NCBI GenBank assembly: GCA_913053875.1
Contig: CAJXGN010000009.1
Location: 1 to 64,000 of the forward strand
Direction of reading: 5' to 3'
DNA length: 64,000 bases
Source: an uncultured Agromyces sp.
GTDB taxonomy: Bacteria > Actinomycetota > Actinomycetes > Actinomycetales > Microbacteriaceae
Under the pieces are notes generated by a model. That model searched no databases. It was not told the DNA's origin and saw only the letters and a program-made list of their open reading frames with translations. Within the stretch, counting starts at the first letter, position 1. Every line of letters begins with the position of its first letter. The position numbers were made by a program, and so were the translations under genes. Below, piece after piece: positions 17,873 to 26,869 of this stretch.

Positions 17873-18094
17873 CTACTTGTAGCGGTAGACGATGCGGCCG
17901 CGGGTCAGATCGTAGGGGCTCAGCTCCACGATCACGCGGTCCTCGGGGAGGATGCGGATGTAGTGCTGACGCATCTTGCCCGAGATGTGGGCGAGCACCT
18001 TGTGCCCGTTCGTCAGCTCGACCCGGAACATGGCGTTCGGGAGAGCCTCGACGACCGAACCTTCGATCTCGATGACACCGTCTTTCTTGGCCAT
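17873..18094 (-). CDS. infA: Translation initiation factor IF-1
   Basis: Binds the ribosomal A site during initiation. ATG 18094 gives 73 residues, exactly the family length: [20 protein letters not shown] at the start, an OB fold with [20 protein letters not shown], and [11 protein letters not shown] at the end. A longer reading in frame to 18196 is not used. It is the first gene of the alpha operon here; its usual upstream partner map lies 8 kb away because of the mannitol insertion, and it has its own promoter. Confidence 0.97.
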   Translation of the reverse strand: MAKKDGVIEIEGSVVEALPNAMFRVELTNGHKVLAHISGKMRQHYIRILPEDRVIVELSPYDLTRGRIVYRYK

Positions 18095-18173
18095 AGCCTC
18101 ACTATCGCTAGGGTTGGAATCTGCTGGTCGTGCGATCGTCTCGCGCCCCGCTCGCCCCGCTCGGTGGCATGGC

Positions 18174-18203
18174 GGTATCGAGGCGCGAAACACCAAGGGT
18201 CAA
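18174..18203 (-). promoter_or_regulatory. Promoter of the infA-rpmJ-rpsM-rpsK-rpoA-rplQ operon
   Basis: TTGACC (18203-18198), an 18-base spacer and GATACC (18179-18174) on the minus strand give a leader of about 70 bases before infA. This promoter would free the operon from dependence on the distant spc transcript. Confidence 0.55.
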
Positions 18204-18272
18204 CATTACGCCATCCGGCGCGGTTTCGCCAATCGGATGCCCGTGGGCCGGCGGTTGCCGAGGTCGCGCGCG

Positions 18273-19421
18273 TCAGGCGCGCTGACGTTCCCGCACGCGC
18301 TCGACGAACGGCGCGAACAGGGCGTGGGTCTGCGTCAGGCCCGTGACCCCGGCGACGAAGGCCTCGGCGTCCTGCTCGCGGAGCATCCGCTGCAATTCGA
18401 CGCTCTGCTCGTCGGCGGGTACGTCGAACCGCAGCGCGGCGGCCATCGCGTCGAGCAGGGCCCGCGGGGCGATGCCGCGGTCGGCGAGCTCGGCCGCCGG
18501 GCCGACGAAGCGCTCGTGTCGGCTGAGCTTGCGCAGCGGCTGCCGGCCGACCCGCTCGACGGTGTCGGGCAGCGCCGCGTTGCGGAACCGCTCGAGGATG
18601 GTCTCGCGGTACCGCGTCTGCGCCTCCTCGGCGAACTCGTGCTTCGCCACCAGCAGCGCGGAGGTCTCCTCCAGCACCCCGGTCACCGCTGCTTCGACCA
18701 GCGGGTCGACCAGGGCGTCGGCGATCGACACGTGCCCGCCGATGAAGCCGAAGTAGGCGATCGAGGCGTGCCCCGTGTTCACGGTGAAGAGCTTGCGCTC
18801 GATGTACGGCGCGAGGTCGTCGACGAAGTGCGCGCCCGGGATCGCGGGGGCCGCCTCGCCGAACGGCCGGCGCTCGATGGCCCACTCGAAGAACGTCTCC
18901 ACGGTCACGTCGAGGCCCGCGTCCGGGTCCTGGCCCGGCACGATGCGGTCGACCGCGGTGTTCGCGAACACCGCCCGGCCGGCGATCGACGCCCATTCCT
19001 CGGCCGAGCAGAGCGCCGCGGTCTCGTCGCGCAGCAGGTCGGTCGCGTTGATGGCGTTCTCGCAGGCCATCACCTGCAGCGGCGGCGCCTCGTCGGCGCG
19101 GGCCCGGAGCCCCGCGAGCACGTGCGGGGCGATGAAGCGCAGGATGGTCGGGCCGACCGCGGTCGTGAGCACGTCGGCCGTGGCGATCTCGTCGGCGACC
19201 CGGTCGGCGTCGGTGGCGCTGTTCAGCGCGCGGAAGCCGTCGACCCGCGTGGTCGACGACTCGCGCCCGACCGCGTGCACGAGGTAGGCGTCCGCCGCGG
19301 CGAGCGCGTCGATGAGCTCCGCGTTCACGTCGGCGAACACCACCTCGTACCCGGCTTCGTGGAGCAGCAGCCCCACGAAGCCGCGGCCGATGTTCCCGGC
19401 GCCGAAGTGGACGGCCTTCAT
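18273..19421 (-). CDS. mtlD: Mannitol-1-phosphate 5-dehydrogenase
   Basis: Oxidises mannitol-1-phosphate to fructose-6-phosphate with NAD+, the step after PTS uptake. The 382-residue protein begins with the Rossmann motif [12 protein letters not shown] (residues 6-17). The catalytic lysine lies in [14 protein letters not shown]. It belongs to the polyol-specific long-chain dehydrogenases. ATG 19421 overlaps the EIIA stop by one base (TGATG), so it is coupled. It is last in the mannitol operon; the infA promoter begins 70 bases beyond it. Confidence 0.95.
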   Translation of the reverse strand: MKAVHFGAGNIGRGFVGLLLHEAGYEVVFADVNAELIDALAAADAYLVHAVGRESSTTRVDGFRALNSATDADRVADEIATADVLTTAVGPTILRFIAPHVLAGLRARADEAPPLQVMACENAINATDLLRDETAALCSAEEWASIAGRAVFANTAVDRIVPGQDPDAGLDVTVETFFEWAIERRPFGEAAPAIPGAHFVDDLAPYIERKLFTVNTGHASIAYFGFIGGHVSIADALVDPLVEAAVTGVLEETSALLVAKHEFAEEAQTRYRETILERFRNAALPDTVERVGRQPLRKLSRHERFVGPAAELADRGIAPRALLDAMAAALRFDVPADEQSVELQRMLREQDAEAFVAGVTGLTQTHALFAPFVERVRERQRA

Positions 19422-19858
19422 CAGCCGTTGACCTCGCCGAGCGCCGCGTAGAGCTCGTCGGCGTCGCCGACGGCGAGCAGGCGCTCGACCTCGTCCTCGT
19501 CGGAGAAGACGAGCGCGATGCGGGAGAGGATCTCGAGGTGCTCGTCGCCGATCCCCGCGATGCCGACGACGAACCGCACCTGCTCGCCGCCCCAGTCGAT
19601 CGGCTGGTCGTACCGCGTGATCGACAGCGCCGAGCGCAGGATCGCGTCCTTCGACTCGTTCGTGCCGTGCGGGATGGCCAGCAGGTTCCCCATGTACGTC
19701 GACACCGACTGCTCGCGCTCGAGCATCGCGTCGACGTACGCCGGGGTGACCGCGCCGGCCTCGACGAGGATGCCGCCCGCTGCGCGGATGGCCTCCTCGC
19801 GAGCGGCCGGCGCGGCGGCGAGACGGACGTTCCCGGGTGACAGTACCTGATCGCTCAT
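19421..19858 (-). CDS. mtlF: PTS mannitol-type EIIA protein
   Basis: Soluble EIIA that takes phosphate from HPr and passes it to the EIIB domain of MtlA. From ATG 19858 the protein has 145 residues; AAGGGA nine bases upstream supports this start over ATG 19867 or 19876. The phosphorylated histidine is His64 in [12 protein letters not shown]. It belongs to the mannitol/fructose EIIA family. It is encoded directly after mtlA, which lacks a fused EIIA domain, so the two complete each other. Confidence 0.93.
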   Translation of the reverse strand: MSDQVLSPGNVRLAAAPAAREEAIRAAGGILVEAGAVTPAYVDAMLEREQSVSTYMGNLLAIPHGTNESKDAILRSALSITRYDQPIDWGGEQVRFVVGIAGIGDEHLEILSRIALVFSDEDEVERLLAVGDADELYAALGEVNG

Positions 19859-19897
19859 GTCATCCATTCCCTTCATTCCCGCCGCCGCGCCCTGCGG

Positions 19898-21436
19898 TCA
19901 GCGAACCCCTTCGGACTGCAGCATGTGCACGACCTCGTCGTACTTCGGGGAGTTCATGAAGTTCTCCACCGAGACGTGCAGTGCGCTGGGCGACTGCAGC
20001 TTCGCGCGGTCGGTCAGGTCCTGGTGCGTGATCACCAGGTCGACGTCGTCCTTCAGGTTGGCGATCGACTGGTTCGTCACGGTGACGCTGTCGATGCCGG
20101 CCTTCTTGATCTTGTTGCGGAGCACCGTGGCGCCCATGGCGCTCGAGCCCATGCCGGCGTCGCACGCGAACACGATCGAGTGGATCGGCTTGTGCTCGAA
20201 CGCGGCCTGCTCGCCCTCCTCGACGAGCCCACCGCCCGCCGCGACGCCCTCGGCCTGCAGGCCGCCGAGCACCGAGCTCTCCTTGCCCTTGTTGGCCTGC
20301 GTCTGCGCGATCGCGTCGCTCAGGTCGCCGGCGTTCTCGCGTTCGAGGTCGCGCTTGCGACTCGCCCGCAGGATGATCGAGGCGATGACGAACGAGACCG
20401 CCGCGGACAGCACCACCGAGAGGATGACGCCGAGGTAGCTGTCGTTCGCGGTCTGGATGAGCACCGCGATGATGCTGCCCGGTGCCGCCGGCGCTCGAAG
20501 GCCCGAGTCGAACAGCACGTTCGTGGCGACGCCGGTCATGCCGCCGGCGATCACGGCCAGCACCGTGAGCGGCTTCATGAGCACGTACGGGAAGTAGATC
20601 TCGTGGATGCCGCCGAAGAACTGGATGATGATCGCGCCGGGAGCGCTCGCCCGTGCCATGCCGACGCCGAAGATCGCGAACGCGAGCAGCAGGCCGAGGC
20701 CCGGGCCGGGGTTCGCCTCGATCAGGAACAGGATCGACTTGCCCTCCTCGGCCGCCTGCTGCGTGCCGAGCGGGGTGAACACGCCGTGGTTGATGGCGTT
20801 GTTCAGGAAGAGGATCTTGCCCGGCTCGACGAGGATCGACACGAGCGGCAGCAGCGACACCGAGATCAGCCAGTCCACCCCGGTCTCGAGGAGGTTGCTG
20901 ATCCACTCCACCGCCGGGCCGAACGCGAAGTAGCCGACGATCGCCAGGATGCCGGCGAGGATGCCGGCGGAGAAGTTGTTGACGAGCATCTCGAAGCCCG
21001 CCTTGATCTTCCCCTCCCAGATGCGGTCGACCTGCTTCATGAGGTACGCGGCGAGCGGGCCCATGATCATCGCGCCGAGGAACATCGGGATGTCGGTGCC
21101 GACGATCACGCCGACCGTCGCGATCGTGCCGACCACGCCGCCTCGGGTGTCGTAGACGAGTCGACCGCCCATGTTCGCCAGCAGCAGCGGGAGCAGGTAG
21201 ATGATCATCGGCCCGACGAGGCCGGTGTACTCGTTGCCCGCCGCATCGGGGAACCCGCCGAGCTGCGGCACGGGCGTCCACCCGGTCTCGATGAAGAACG
21301 CGGTGATGAGTCCCCAGGCGATGAACGCCGCGATGTTCGGCATGACCATGCCGCTCAGGAACGCGCCGAAGCGCTGGATCCCGACGCGCGCGCCGCCCTT
21401 GGGCTTCGTGGCGTCGGGGGATGACGTCGTCGTCAT
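19898..21436 (-). CDS. mtlA: PTS mannitol-specific transporter EIICB
   Basis: Membrane permease that imports and phosphorylates mannitol. ATG 21436 with AGGAGAGG upstream gives 512 residues. The EIIC domain (about 15-350) has several membrane helices and the GIHEIYFPYVLMKP motif with the key Glu of the GIxE loop. After a linker comes EIIB (about 415-512) with the phosphorylated Cys425 in FACDAGMGSSAMG. No EIIA domain is fused; it is the separate downstream gene. Substrate assignment rests on the family and the adjacent mtlD. Confidence 0.94.
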   Translation of the reverse strand: MTTTSSPDATKPKGGARVGIQRFGAFLSGMVMPNIAAFIAWGLITAFFIETGWTPVPQLGGFPDAAGNEYTGLVGPMIIYLLPLLLANMGGRLVYDTRGGVVGTIATVGVIVGTDIPMFLGAMIMGPLAAYLMKQVDRIWEGKIKAGFEMLVNNFSAGILAGILAIVGYFAFGPAVEWISNLLETGVDWLISVSLLPLVSILVEPGKILFLNNAINHGVFTPLGTQQAAEEGKSILFLIEANPGPGLGLLLAFAIFGVGMARASAPGAIIIQFFGGIHEIYFPYVLMKPLTVLAVIAGGMTGVATNVLFDSGLRAPAAPGSIIAVLIQTANDSYLGVILSVVLSAAVSFVIASIILRASRKRDLERENAGDLSDAIAQTQANKGKESSVLGGLQAEGVAAGGGLVEEGEQAAFEHKPIHSIVFACDAGMGSSAMGATVLRNKIKKAGIDSVTVTNQSIANLKDDVDLVITHQDLTDRAKLQSPSALHVSVENFMNSPKYDEVVHMLQSEGVR

Positions 21437-21449
21437 GATGGTGCCTCTC

Positions 21450-23138
21450 CTATGACTGGGGCGCGGACACGTCGTGCCCGGCCGTGACGGAGCCTGCGGC
21501 GTCCTTCGCCGCCTGCTGGGCTTCGGCCGCACCCTCGGCGGCCAGTGCTGCGCGGGCGATCGCGATCGCGTCGTCCTTCGTGTACCGCGCCAGGGACGCG
21601 CGGACGTCTGCGAGTGCCGACGGTGACATCGACAGGGTGGTCGCGCCGAGGCCGACGAGCACCACGGCGAGCATCGGGTCGGCCGCGGCCTCGCCGCAGA
21701 TGCCGACCGGGCGGCCGAGCTCCCGGCCCGCCTCCCCCACGGAGGCGACCAGCGAGAGCACCGCCGGGTGCCACGGGTTCTGGAACGTCGCGACCGTGCC
21801 GAGCATGCGGTCGGCCGCCATCGTGTACTGCGTGAGGTCGTTGGTGCCGATCGACGCGAAGTCGGTGGCCGCCAGCAGCCGGTCGGCGAGCAGCGCCGCG
21901 CTCGGCACCTCGATCATCACGCCGGCCGTGCGGATGCCGAGCTCCTTGGCGAGCGCGGTGAAGTAGCGCGCCTCCTCGACGTTGGCCACCATGGGCGCCA
22001 TGACCCAGAGGTCGGCGTCGGTCGCCGCATCCGCCGCCGCCAGCGCCGTGAGCTGCTCGCGCAGGATCGCCTCCGACTCTCGGAGGGCGCGGATGCCGCG
22101 CAGGCCCAGCGCGGGGTTCTCCTCGTCGGCGTCGTTGAGGAAGGACAGCGGCTTGTCGGCGCCTGCGTCGAGCACGCGCACGACGACCTTCTTCCCGGCG
22201 AAGGCGTTCAGGAGTCGGGTGTACTGCTCCTGCTGCTCGCGCACGGTCGGCGCCTGCTGCGCGTCGAGGAAGAGGAACTCGGTGCGGAACAGCCCCACGC
22301 CCTCGGCGCCCAGTTCGACCGCTGCGGCGGCGCCGTCGGCCGAGCCGAGGTTCGCGAGCAGCGGTACCGGGGTGCCGTCGGCGAGCGCGCCGGGCGTCAC
22401 CGGTGCGGCCGCGCGCGCCTTGCGCTCGGCGATGCGCTCCTGGGCCGCGGCGGCCTGGTCGGGGCTCGGGCCGACGATCACGAGGTCGTTCTCGGCGTCG
22501 ACGATGACCTGGTCGCCCGAGTCGAGCTGCCCGGCGCCGGTGGCACCCACGACCGCGACGATCGACTTCTCGCGGGCGAGGATCGCGGTGTGCGAGGTGG
22601 GGCCGCCGTCGATGGTGACGAGCCCGAGCACCTGGTCGAGGTCGAGCGTCGCGGTGTCGGCGGGCGCGAGGTCGCGCGCCACCAGCACGAACGGATGCCC
22701 CGGATTCGGCACGCCCGGCGCGGGGAGCTTCAGCAGGTTGGCGATCACGCGCTGCGACACGTCGTCGAGGTCGGCGGCGCGCTCGGCCATGTAGCCGCCC
22801 ATGCCGGCGAGCATCTCGCGGAACGACGCGAACGCCTCGAACACCGCGCGCTCGGCCGTCTTGCCGTCGGCCAGGCGCTTCACGATGTCGTCCATGAGCG
22901 TCGGGTCCTCGGCCATCATGGCCTGCGCCTCGAGCACGTCCTGCGCCGAGCCGCCGGCCTTGGCCCCGCGACCCTGCAGCTCGGCCGCGACGACCGCGAG
23001 CGACCCGCGAGCGCGCTCGGCCTCCCTGTCGGGGTCGAGGTGGCTGGGCCGGTCGACCGGCTCCGGCAACGGCTCGGCCATCCGGACCACCGGCCCGAGT
23101 GCGACGCCCAGGCCGATTCCGGTTCCCTGCAGTTCCAT
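21450..23138 (-). CDS. ptsI: Phosphoenolpyruvate-protein phosphotransferase (Enzyme I)
   Basis: Takes phosphate from PEP and passes it to HPr, the first PTS step for all sugars. ATG 23138 gives 562 residues; GGGAGA is six bases from the preceding codon, and a GTG at 23141 is an alternative. The active histidine is His183 in GGPTSHTAILAR. The PEP-binding C-terminal barrel has TNDLTQY and the GICGEAAADP block with the active-site cysteine. It follows ptsH by 42 bases. Its presence inside the mannitol operon suggests the general PTS proteins are here controlled with mannitol. Confidence 0.96.
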   Translation of the reverse strand: MELQGTGIGLGVALGPVVRMAEPLPEPVDRPSHLDPDREAERARGSLAVVAAELQGRGAKAGGSAQDVLEAQAMMAEDPTLMDDIVKRLADGKTAERAVFEAFASFREMLAGMGGYMAERAADLDDVSQRVIANLLKLPAPGVPNPGHPFVLVARDLAPADTATLDLDQVLGLVTIDGGPTSHTAILAREKSIVAVVGATGAGQLDSGDQVIVDAENDLVIVGPSPDQAAAAQERIAERKARAAAPVTPGALADGTPVPLLANLGSADGAAAAVELGAEGVGLFRTEFLFLDAQQAPTVREQQEQYTRLLNAFAGKKVVVRVLDAGADKPLSFLNDADEENPALGLRGIRALRESEAILREQLTALAAADAATDADLWVMAPMVANVEEARYFTALAKELGIRTAGVMIEVPSAALLADRLLAATDFASIGTNDLTQYTMAADRMLGTVATFQNPWHPAVLSLVASVGEAGRELGRPVGICGEAAADPMLAVVLVGLGATTLSMSPSALADVRASLARYTKDDAIAIARAALAAEGAAEAQQAAKDAAGSVTAGHDVSAPQS

Positions 23139-23180
23139 CACGCGTCTCCCATCCTGTTCGCGAACGGGAGCGGGCGCCCG

Positions 23181-23447
23181 CTATCCGTCGTGGTCGGTGC
23201 TGAGCAGCTCCACGAGCCGCTCGAGCACGGCGTCCTCGTCTCCCCCGTCGACCGTGAGGGTGACGGTGTCGCCGTGGTCGATCCCCTGCGAGATGACGGC
23301 CAGGATGCTCGCGGCGTTGACGGGCGAACCGCCATCCTTCGCGATCGTGACCTGGGCTCCCGACTCGGCAGCTGCCTGGGTGAAGAGCTTCGCCGGCCTG
23401 GCGTGCAGTCCGTGGCTCGATCCGATCTGGACAGTGCGTTCCACCAT
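23181..23447 (-). CDS. ptsH: Phosphocarrier protein HPr
   Basis: An 88-residue phosphocarrier between Enzyme I and EIIA proteins. His15 in SSHGLHARPAK is the phosphorylated residue. The regulatory serine region is NAASILAVISQG (Ser47), which differs from the classical KSIMGVMSL; whether an HPr kinase acts on it is unknown. The tail is acidic. It is transcribed with ptsI and lies downstream of a free EIIB-like gene. Confidence 0.95.
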   Translation of the reverse strand: MVERTVQIGSSHGLHARPAKLFTQAAAESGAQVTIAKDGGSPVNAASILAVISQGIDHGDTVTLTVDGGDEDAVLERLVELLSTDHDG

Positions 23448-23535
23448 GATTCCGGCCTCCGTCGTTGGCGTCCGTTCCCGTTCTCACCATAGACCCGGCT
23501 CGCGCGCACGGGAACGGCGACGCGCGCTCGCGGGT

Positions 23536-23859
23536 TCACGATCGCTCCCCTGCCGCGGCGAGGGCGAGATCGAGGGCTTCCTCCCCGTCGCGCGCCGCGA
23601 AGACGCGCTCGGGCATGACGGCGACGGCGACGGATGCCTCGGAGGCGCGTTCGCGCACCGCATCGGCCAGCGTGCCCACGTGCGCGCCGAGCAGCACGAC
23701 GTCGACCGCGTCGAGCCCGGCGTCGAGTCGCGTCGACCCCGCCGCCTCGACCGTGCAGTCGAGCCCGCGGTCGCGGGCGCTGCGACGCACGCGCTGCGCG
23801 ACGAACGTGCTGGACGCCCCCGCGCCGCAGACCACCAGGATCCTCATCGATCCGCTCAC
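23536..23859 (-). CDS. PTS EIIB-like protein (lactose/cellobiose type)
   Basis: A 107-residue protein starting at GTG 23859, or 103 residues from ATG 23847 (MRILVV). The loop VVCGAGASSTFVAQRVR has the phosphorylatable Cys11 in the arrangement typical of the Lac/Cel EIIB family, and the fold pattern (strand, P-loop, helix, strands) fits. No matching EIIC or EIIA is in the window, so its partner is unclear. It is the first gene of the mannitol-PTS operon and divergent from the PRD regulator, so a role in phospho-signalling to that regulator is possible. Confidence 0.82.
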   Translation of the reverse strand: MSGSMRILVVCGAGASSTFVAQRVRRSARDRGLDCTVEAAGSTRLDAGLDAVDVVLLGAHVGTLADAVRERASEASVAVAVMPERVFAARDGEEALDLALAAAGERS

Positions 23860-23908
23860 CGCTTCCGTGCCGTTGCAAAGTCGTGCCGACCCCCCGACGA
23901 GCCGGCGC

Positions 23909-23930
23909 CCCCGCCGAAGTTCCGGCGGGG
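23909..23930 (-). promoter_or_regulatory. Leader hairpin of the PTS operon
   Basis: CCCCGCCG (23909-23916) and CGGCGGGG (23923-23930) form a perfect 8-bp stem with a six-base loop in the divergent gap, 50 bases before the EIIB-like gene. It may be an attenuator or an operator for the divergent regulator. Confidence 0.35.
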
Positions 23931-23977
23931 CACGTCACCAGTGTGGCCAGCGGAGGCCTCCCGTCACCACCAGACCT

Positions 23978-24040
23978 GTTTCCGCACCCCCGGAAAAGCG
24001 TGCGTTCCGGGCCCCGCCGGTCGGCCGGAGGTGGTTGACT
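23978..24040. promoter_or_regulatory. Divergent control region of the mannitol locus
   Basis: Repeated TTCCG/CGGAA half-sites occur at about 23980-24010 in the 233-base gap between the operon and its regulator. A TTGACT hexamer (24035-24040) may be the -35 of the regulator gene, though no clear -10 was found. The half-sites are candidate operator sequences; nothing proves binding. Confidence 0.35.
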
Positions 24041-24092
24041 CTGGATCGGGACGTGCGACGCCGCAGGGCCGTCGCGCCCGGGAGGAGGCGCC

Positions 24093-25991
24093 GTGGTCGA
24101 GCGACAGGAGCGCATGCTGGCGCTGCTGGAGCGCAGCGGCACGCTCACCGCGGGCGAGATCGCCGACCGGCTCGGGGTGACGCCCCGCACGGTGCGCAAC
24201 TACGTCGCGGCGACGAACGGCGGTGCGGATGCCCCGGTGATCGTGTCCGGCCCGAGCGGCTACCGCGTCGACCCTGCGGCGCTCGCCCGCTACCGCGAGC
24301 TCGAGCGCGACCCGGCCGACTCCCCGCGGGCGCGCCGCGGGCGCGTGCTGCGCCGCCTCGTCGACGCACACGACCCGGTGGGCGTGCACGACCTGGCCGC
24401 GAGCCTCTACGTCAGCGAGTCGACCATCGAGGCCGACCTCGCGCACGCCCGCGCCCGCCTGCAGGGGTCGGGTCTCCGCCTCGAGCGGCAGGGCGACGCC
24501 GTGCGCGTGGCCGGCACGGAGGCGGCGCGCCGGCGCATGCTCGGTGCGCTGTTCCGCGAGGAGTCGAGCCGCGGCATGCTCGAGGTCGAGCACCTGCAGG
24601 AGGCGTTCGCGACCGATCGCCTGGCCGAGTTCAAGACCGCCCTGCTCGAACGGCTGACCGAGTCGGGCTACCTCGTCAACGACTACGGGCTGAGCAACGT
24701 GCTGCTGCACGTCGCCGTCGCGGTCGACCGCATCACGCGCGACCACGTGCTCTCGGAACCGGACGTGCCGGAGACCGCGGAGACCGCACCGCTCGCCGGC
24801 ATCCTCCGGGAGCTCGTGCCCGAGCACTTCGGCATCGACCTCGGCGAGGCGGACGTGCGCTACCTCGCCTCCCTCATCGCCACCCGAGCGGCGACGCCGG
24901 TCGCGGGGCCCGCCGCCGACCTCGAGCGCTTCGTCGACCCGGCGCGCCTCGAGTCGGTGCGGCGGATCGTGCTCGAGGCGACCCGGCGCTACCTCGTGGA
25001 CCTCGACGACGAGGAGTTCCTCGGCCGGCTCGCGATGCACGTGCAGCACCTCGTCGCGCGCGCGGGCGAGCAGTCGTACGCCCGGAACCCGATCGCGGGG
25101 TCGCTCAAGTCGTCGTACCCGATGATCTACGAGCTCGCCGTCTTCATCGCGGGCGAGCTCCAGCGCGAGGAGGGCATCGACGTCAACGAGGACGAGATCG
25201 CCTACATCGCCATGCACGTGGGCGCCCGGCTCGAGGACGCCACGGCCGGCAGCGACCGCATCGACGTCTCGGTCGTGGTGCCGGCCTACCAGGACCTCCA
25301 CCTGGTCGCGCTGCGGCGCATCCGCGAGGTGCTCGCCTCGGACGCGCGCATCGTCGACGTGATCACCCGCAGCGACGTCGACTGGTCGGCGCTCGGGGGC
25401 GAGGTCGTGGTCACGACCGTGCCCGAGCGCCGGCACGACGACCGCGCGATCGTGGTGACCCCCTTCGTGGGCGACGACGACCTCGCCCGGGTGCGCTCGG
25501 GCATCGCGCAGGCGCGGCGGACCAGGCGACGGGGACGGCTCGCGGAGGAGCTGCTGGAGTACTTCGACCCGGAGCTGTTCCGGCGCAGCGTGCCCGACGT
25601 CGGTGCGGAGGGCGTCATCCGGGAGCTGGGTCGCGAGATGGTCGGGCGGGGCATCATCGACGACGCCTACGTCGAGGGCGCGCTCGAGCGCGAGCGACTG
25701 TCGTCCACGGCGTTCACCGAGCACCTCGCGGTGCCGCACGCCATGGCGATGACCGCGCGGCGCACCGCGATCTCCATCGTGGTGAGCCCCAGCCCGCTGC
25801 GGTGGGGCGACGAGGCGGTGCAGGTGGTCGCGCTGATCGCGTTCAGCGAGGAGGGCCGGGCGGCGTTCCAGCGCGTGTTCGACCAGTTCGTCGAGGTGTT
25901 CTCCGAGCCCGACCACGTGCGCGAGCTCGTCGCGGCCTCGACCGACTTCCCGTCGTTCATCGACGCGCTGTCGCACGTCATGGAGTCCTGA
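24093..25991 (+). CDS. mtlR: PRD-domain transcriptional regulator of the mannitol operon (MtlR-like)
   Basis: A 632-residue regulator. Residues 1-60 are a DeoR-type helix-turn-helix (TAGEIADRLGVTPRTVRNY) and about 85-150 a second, Mga-like one. Two PTS regulation domains follow; the second has LAMHVQHL and IAYIAMHVG histidines. An EIIB-like domain (about 405-495) has no cysteine in its P-loop (VVPAYQDLHLVALRRI). The EIIA domain (about 505-632) has His549 in LAVPHAM. GTG 24093 is preceded by GGGAGGAGG. It is divergent from the operon and most likely activates it depending on phosphorylation. The missing cysteine differs from Bacillus-type MtlR. Confidence 0.87.
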   Translation: MVERQERMLALLERSGTLTAGEIADRLGVTPRTVRNYVAATNGGADAPVIVSGPSGYRVDPAALARYRELERDPADSPRARRGRVLRRLVDAHDPVGVHDLAASLYVSESTIEADLAHARARLQGSGLRLERQGDAVRVAGTEAARRRMLGALFREESSRGMLEVEHLQEAFATDRLAEFKTALLERLTESGYLVNDYGLSNVLLHVAVAVDRITRDHVLSEPDVPETAETAPLAGILRELVPEHFGIDLGEADVRYLASLIATRAATPVAGPAADLERFVDPARLESVRRIVLEATRRYLVDLDDEEFLGRLAMHVQHLVARAGEQSYARNPIAGSLKSSYPMIYELAVFIAGELQREEGIDVNEDEIAYIAMHVGARLEDATAGSDRIDVSVVVPAYQDLHLVALRRIREVLASDARIVDVITRSDVDWSALGGEVVVTTVPERRHDDRAIVVTPFVGDDDLARVRSGIAQARRTRRRGRLAEELLEYFDPELFRRSVPDVGAEGVIRELGREMVGRGIIDDAYVEGALERERLSSTAFTEHLAVPHAMAMTARRTAISIVVSPSPLRWGDEAVQVVALIAFSEEGRAAFQRVFDQFVEVFSEPDHVRELVAASTDFPSFIDALSHVMES

Positions 25992-26036
25992 GCCGCCCGC
26001 ACCGGGGCATCCGCTCGACTCGTGGCCGCCGCCCGA

Positions 26037-26864
26037 TCAGCGCGGCGGCACCGGCACGATGCCGTGCGACGCGAGCGCAGCTGCGCCGCCGTCGGGCGCC
26101 GTGAGCACCCACACGCCGTCCGCGTGCACGGCGATCGAGTGCTCCCAGTGCGCCGCATCGGCGCCGTCGGCGGTCGCGACCGTCCAGTCGTCGTCGCGCA
26201 CGACCGTGTCGATCGACCCCGCGACGATCATCGGCTCGATCGCGACGACGAGGCCGGGTCGCACCTCCGGGCCCTTGGGCCGCACCCGGTAGTTGAACAC
26301 CGGCGGCTCCTCGTGCATGGTGCGACCGATGCCGTGGCCGACGTAATCGGTGAGGATGCCCCACCGCCCGCGCGACTCGACGTGCTCCTGGATCGCCTCG
26401 CCCACCTCGTTCAGGTGCCGGGCGCCCGCGAGCGCGGCGACGCCACGCCAGAGCGCGGACTCCGTGACCTCGGAGAGCTCGCGGCGGGCCGCGACGAGCT
26501 CGGGCCGCTCCGGGTCGTCGATCACCACGGTGAACGCCGAGTCGCCGTTCCAGCCCCCGACCTGCGCACCCCCGTCGACCGACACGATGTCACCGGGCGC
26601 GAACGGGCGCTCCCCCGGGATGCCATGCACGACCTCGTCGTTCACCGAGACGCAGAGCGTGTGCCGGTAACCGGGCACGAGCTTGAAGTTCGACTCGCCG
26701 CCGTGCTCGAGGATCACCGACTCGGCGATGCGATCCAGCTCGATCGGGGTGACGCCCGGGCGGATCGCCGCCCGGGCCGCCGCGAGCGCCGCAGCCGTCG
26801 CCTCGCCCGGTGCACGCATGGCGCGCAGCTGCTCGGGCCTCTTGTAGATCGAGCGCTTGAACAC
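26037..26864 (-). CDS. map: Type I methionine aminopeptidase
   Basis: Removes the initiator methionine from nascent proteins. The 275-residue protein contains VSVDGGAQVGGWNGDSAF (metal-binding aspartates), GHGIGRTMHEEPPV (His), VVAIEPM (Glu) and the final Glu near HWEHSIAVH. The N-terminus is short, with no SH3-binding or zinc-finger extension. It starts five bases after adk ends, so it is the tail of the secY-adk-map transcript. It is convergent with the regulator gene; infA, usually next, is 8 kb away. Confidence 0.96.
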   Translation of the reverse strand: MFKRSIYKRPEQLRAMRAPGEATAAALAAARAAIRPGVTPIELDRIAESVILEHGGESNFKLVPGYRHTLCVSVNDEVVHGIPGERPFAPGDIVSVDGGAQVGGWNGDSAFTVVIDDPERPELVAARRELSEVTESALWRGVAALAGARHLNEVGEAIQEHVESRGRWGILTDYVGHGIGRTMHEEPPVFNYRVRPKGPEVRPGLVVAIEPMIVAGSIDTVVRDDDWTVATADGADAAHWEHSIAVHADGVWVLTAPDGGAAALASHGIVPVPPR

Positions 26865-26869
26865 GCGGG

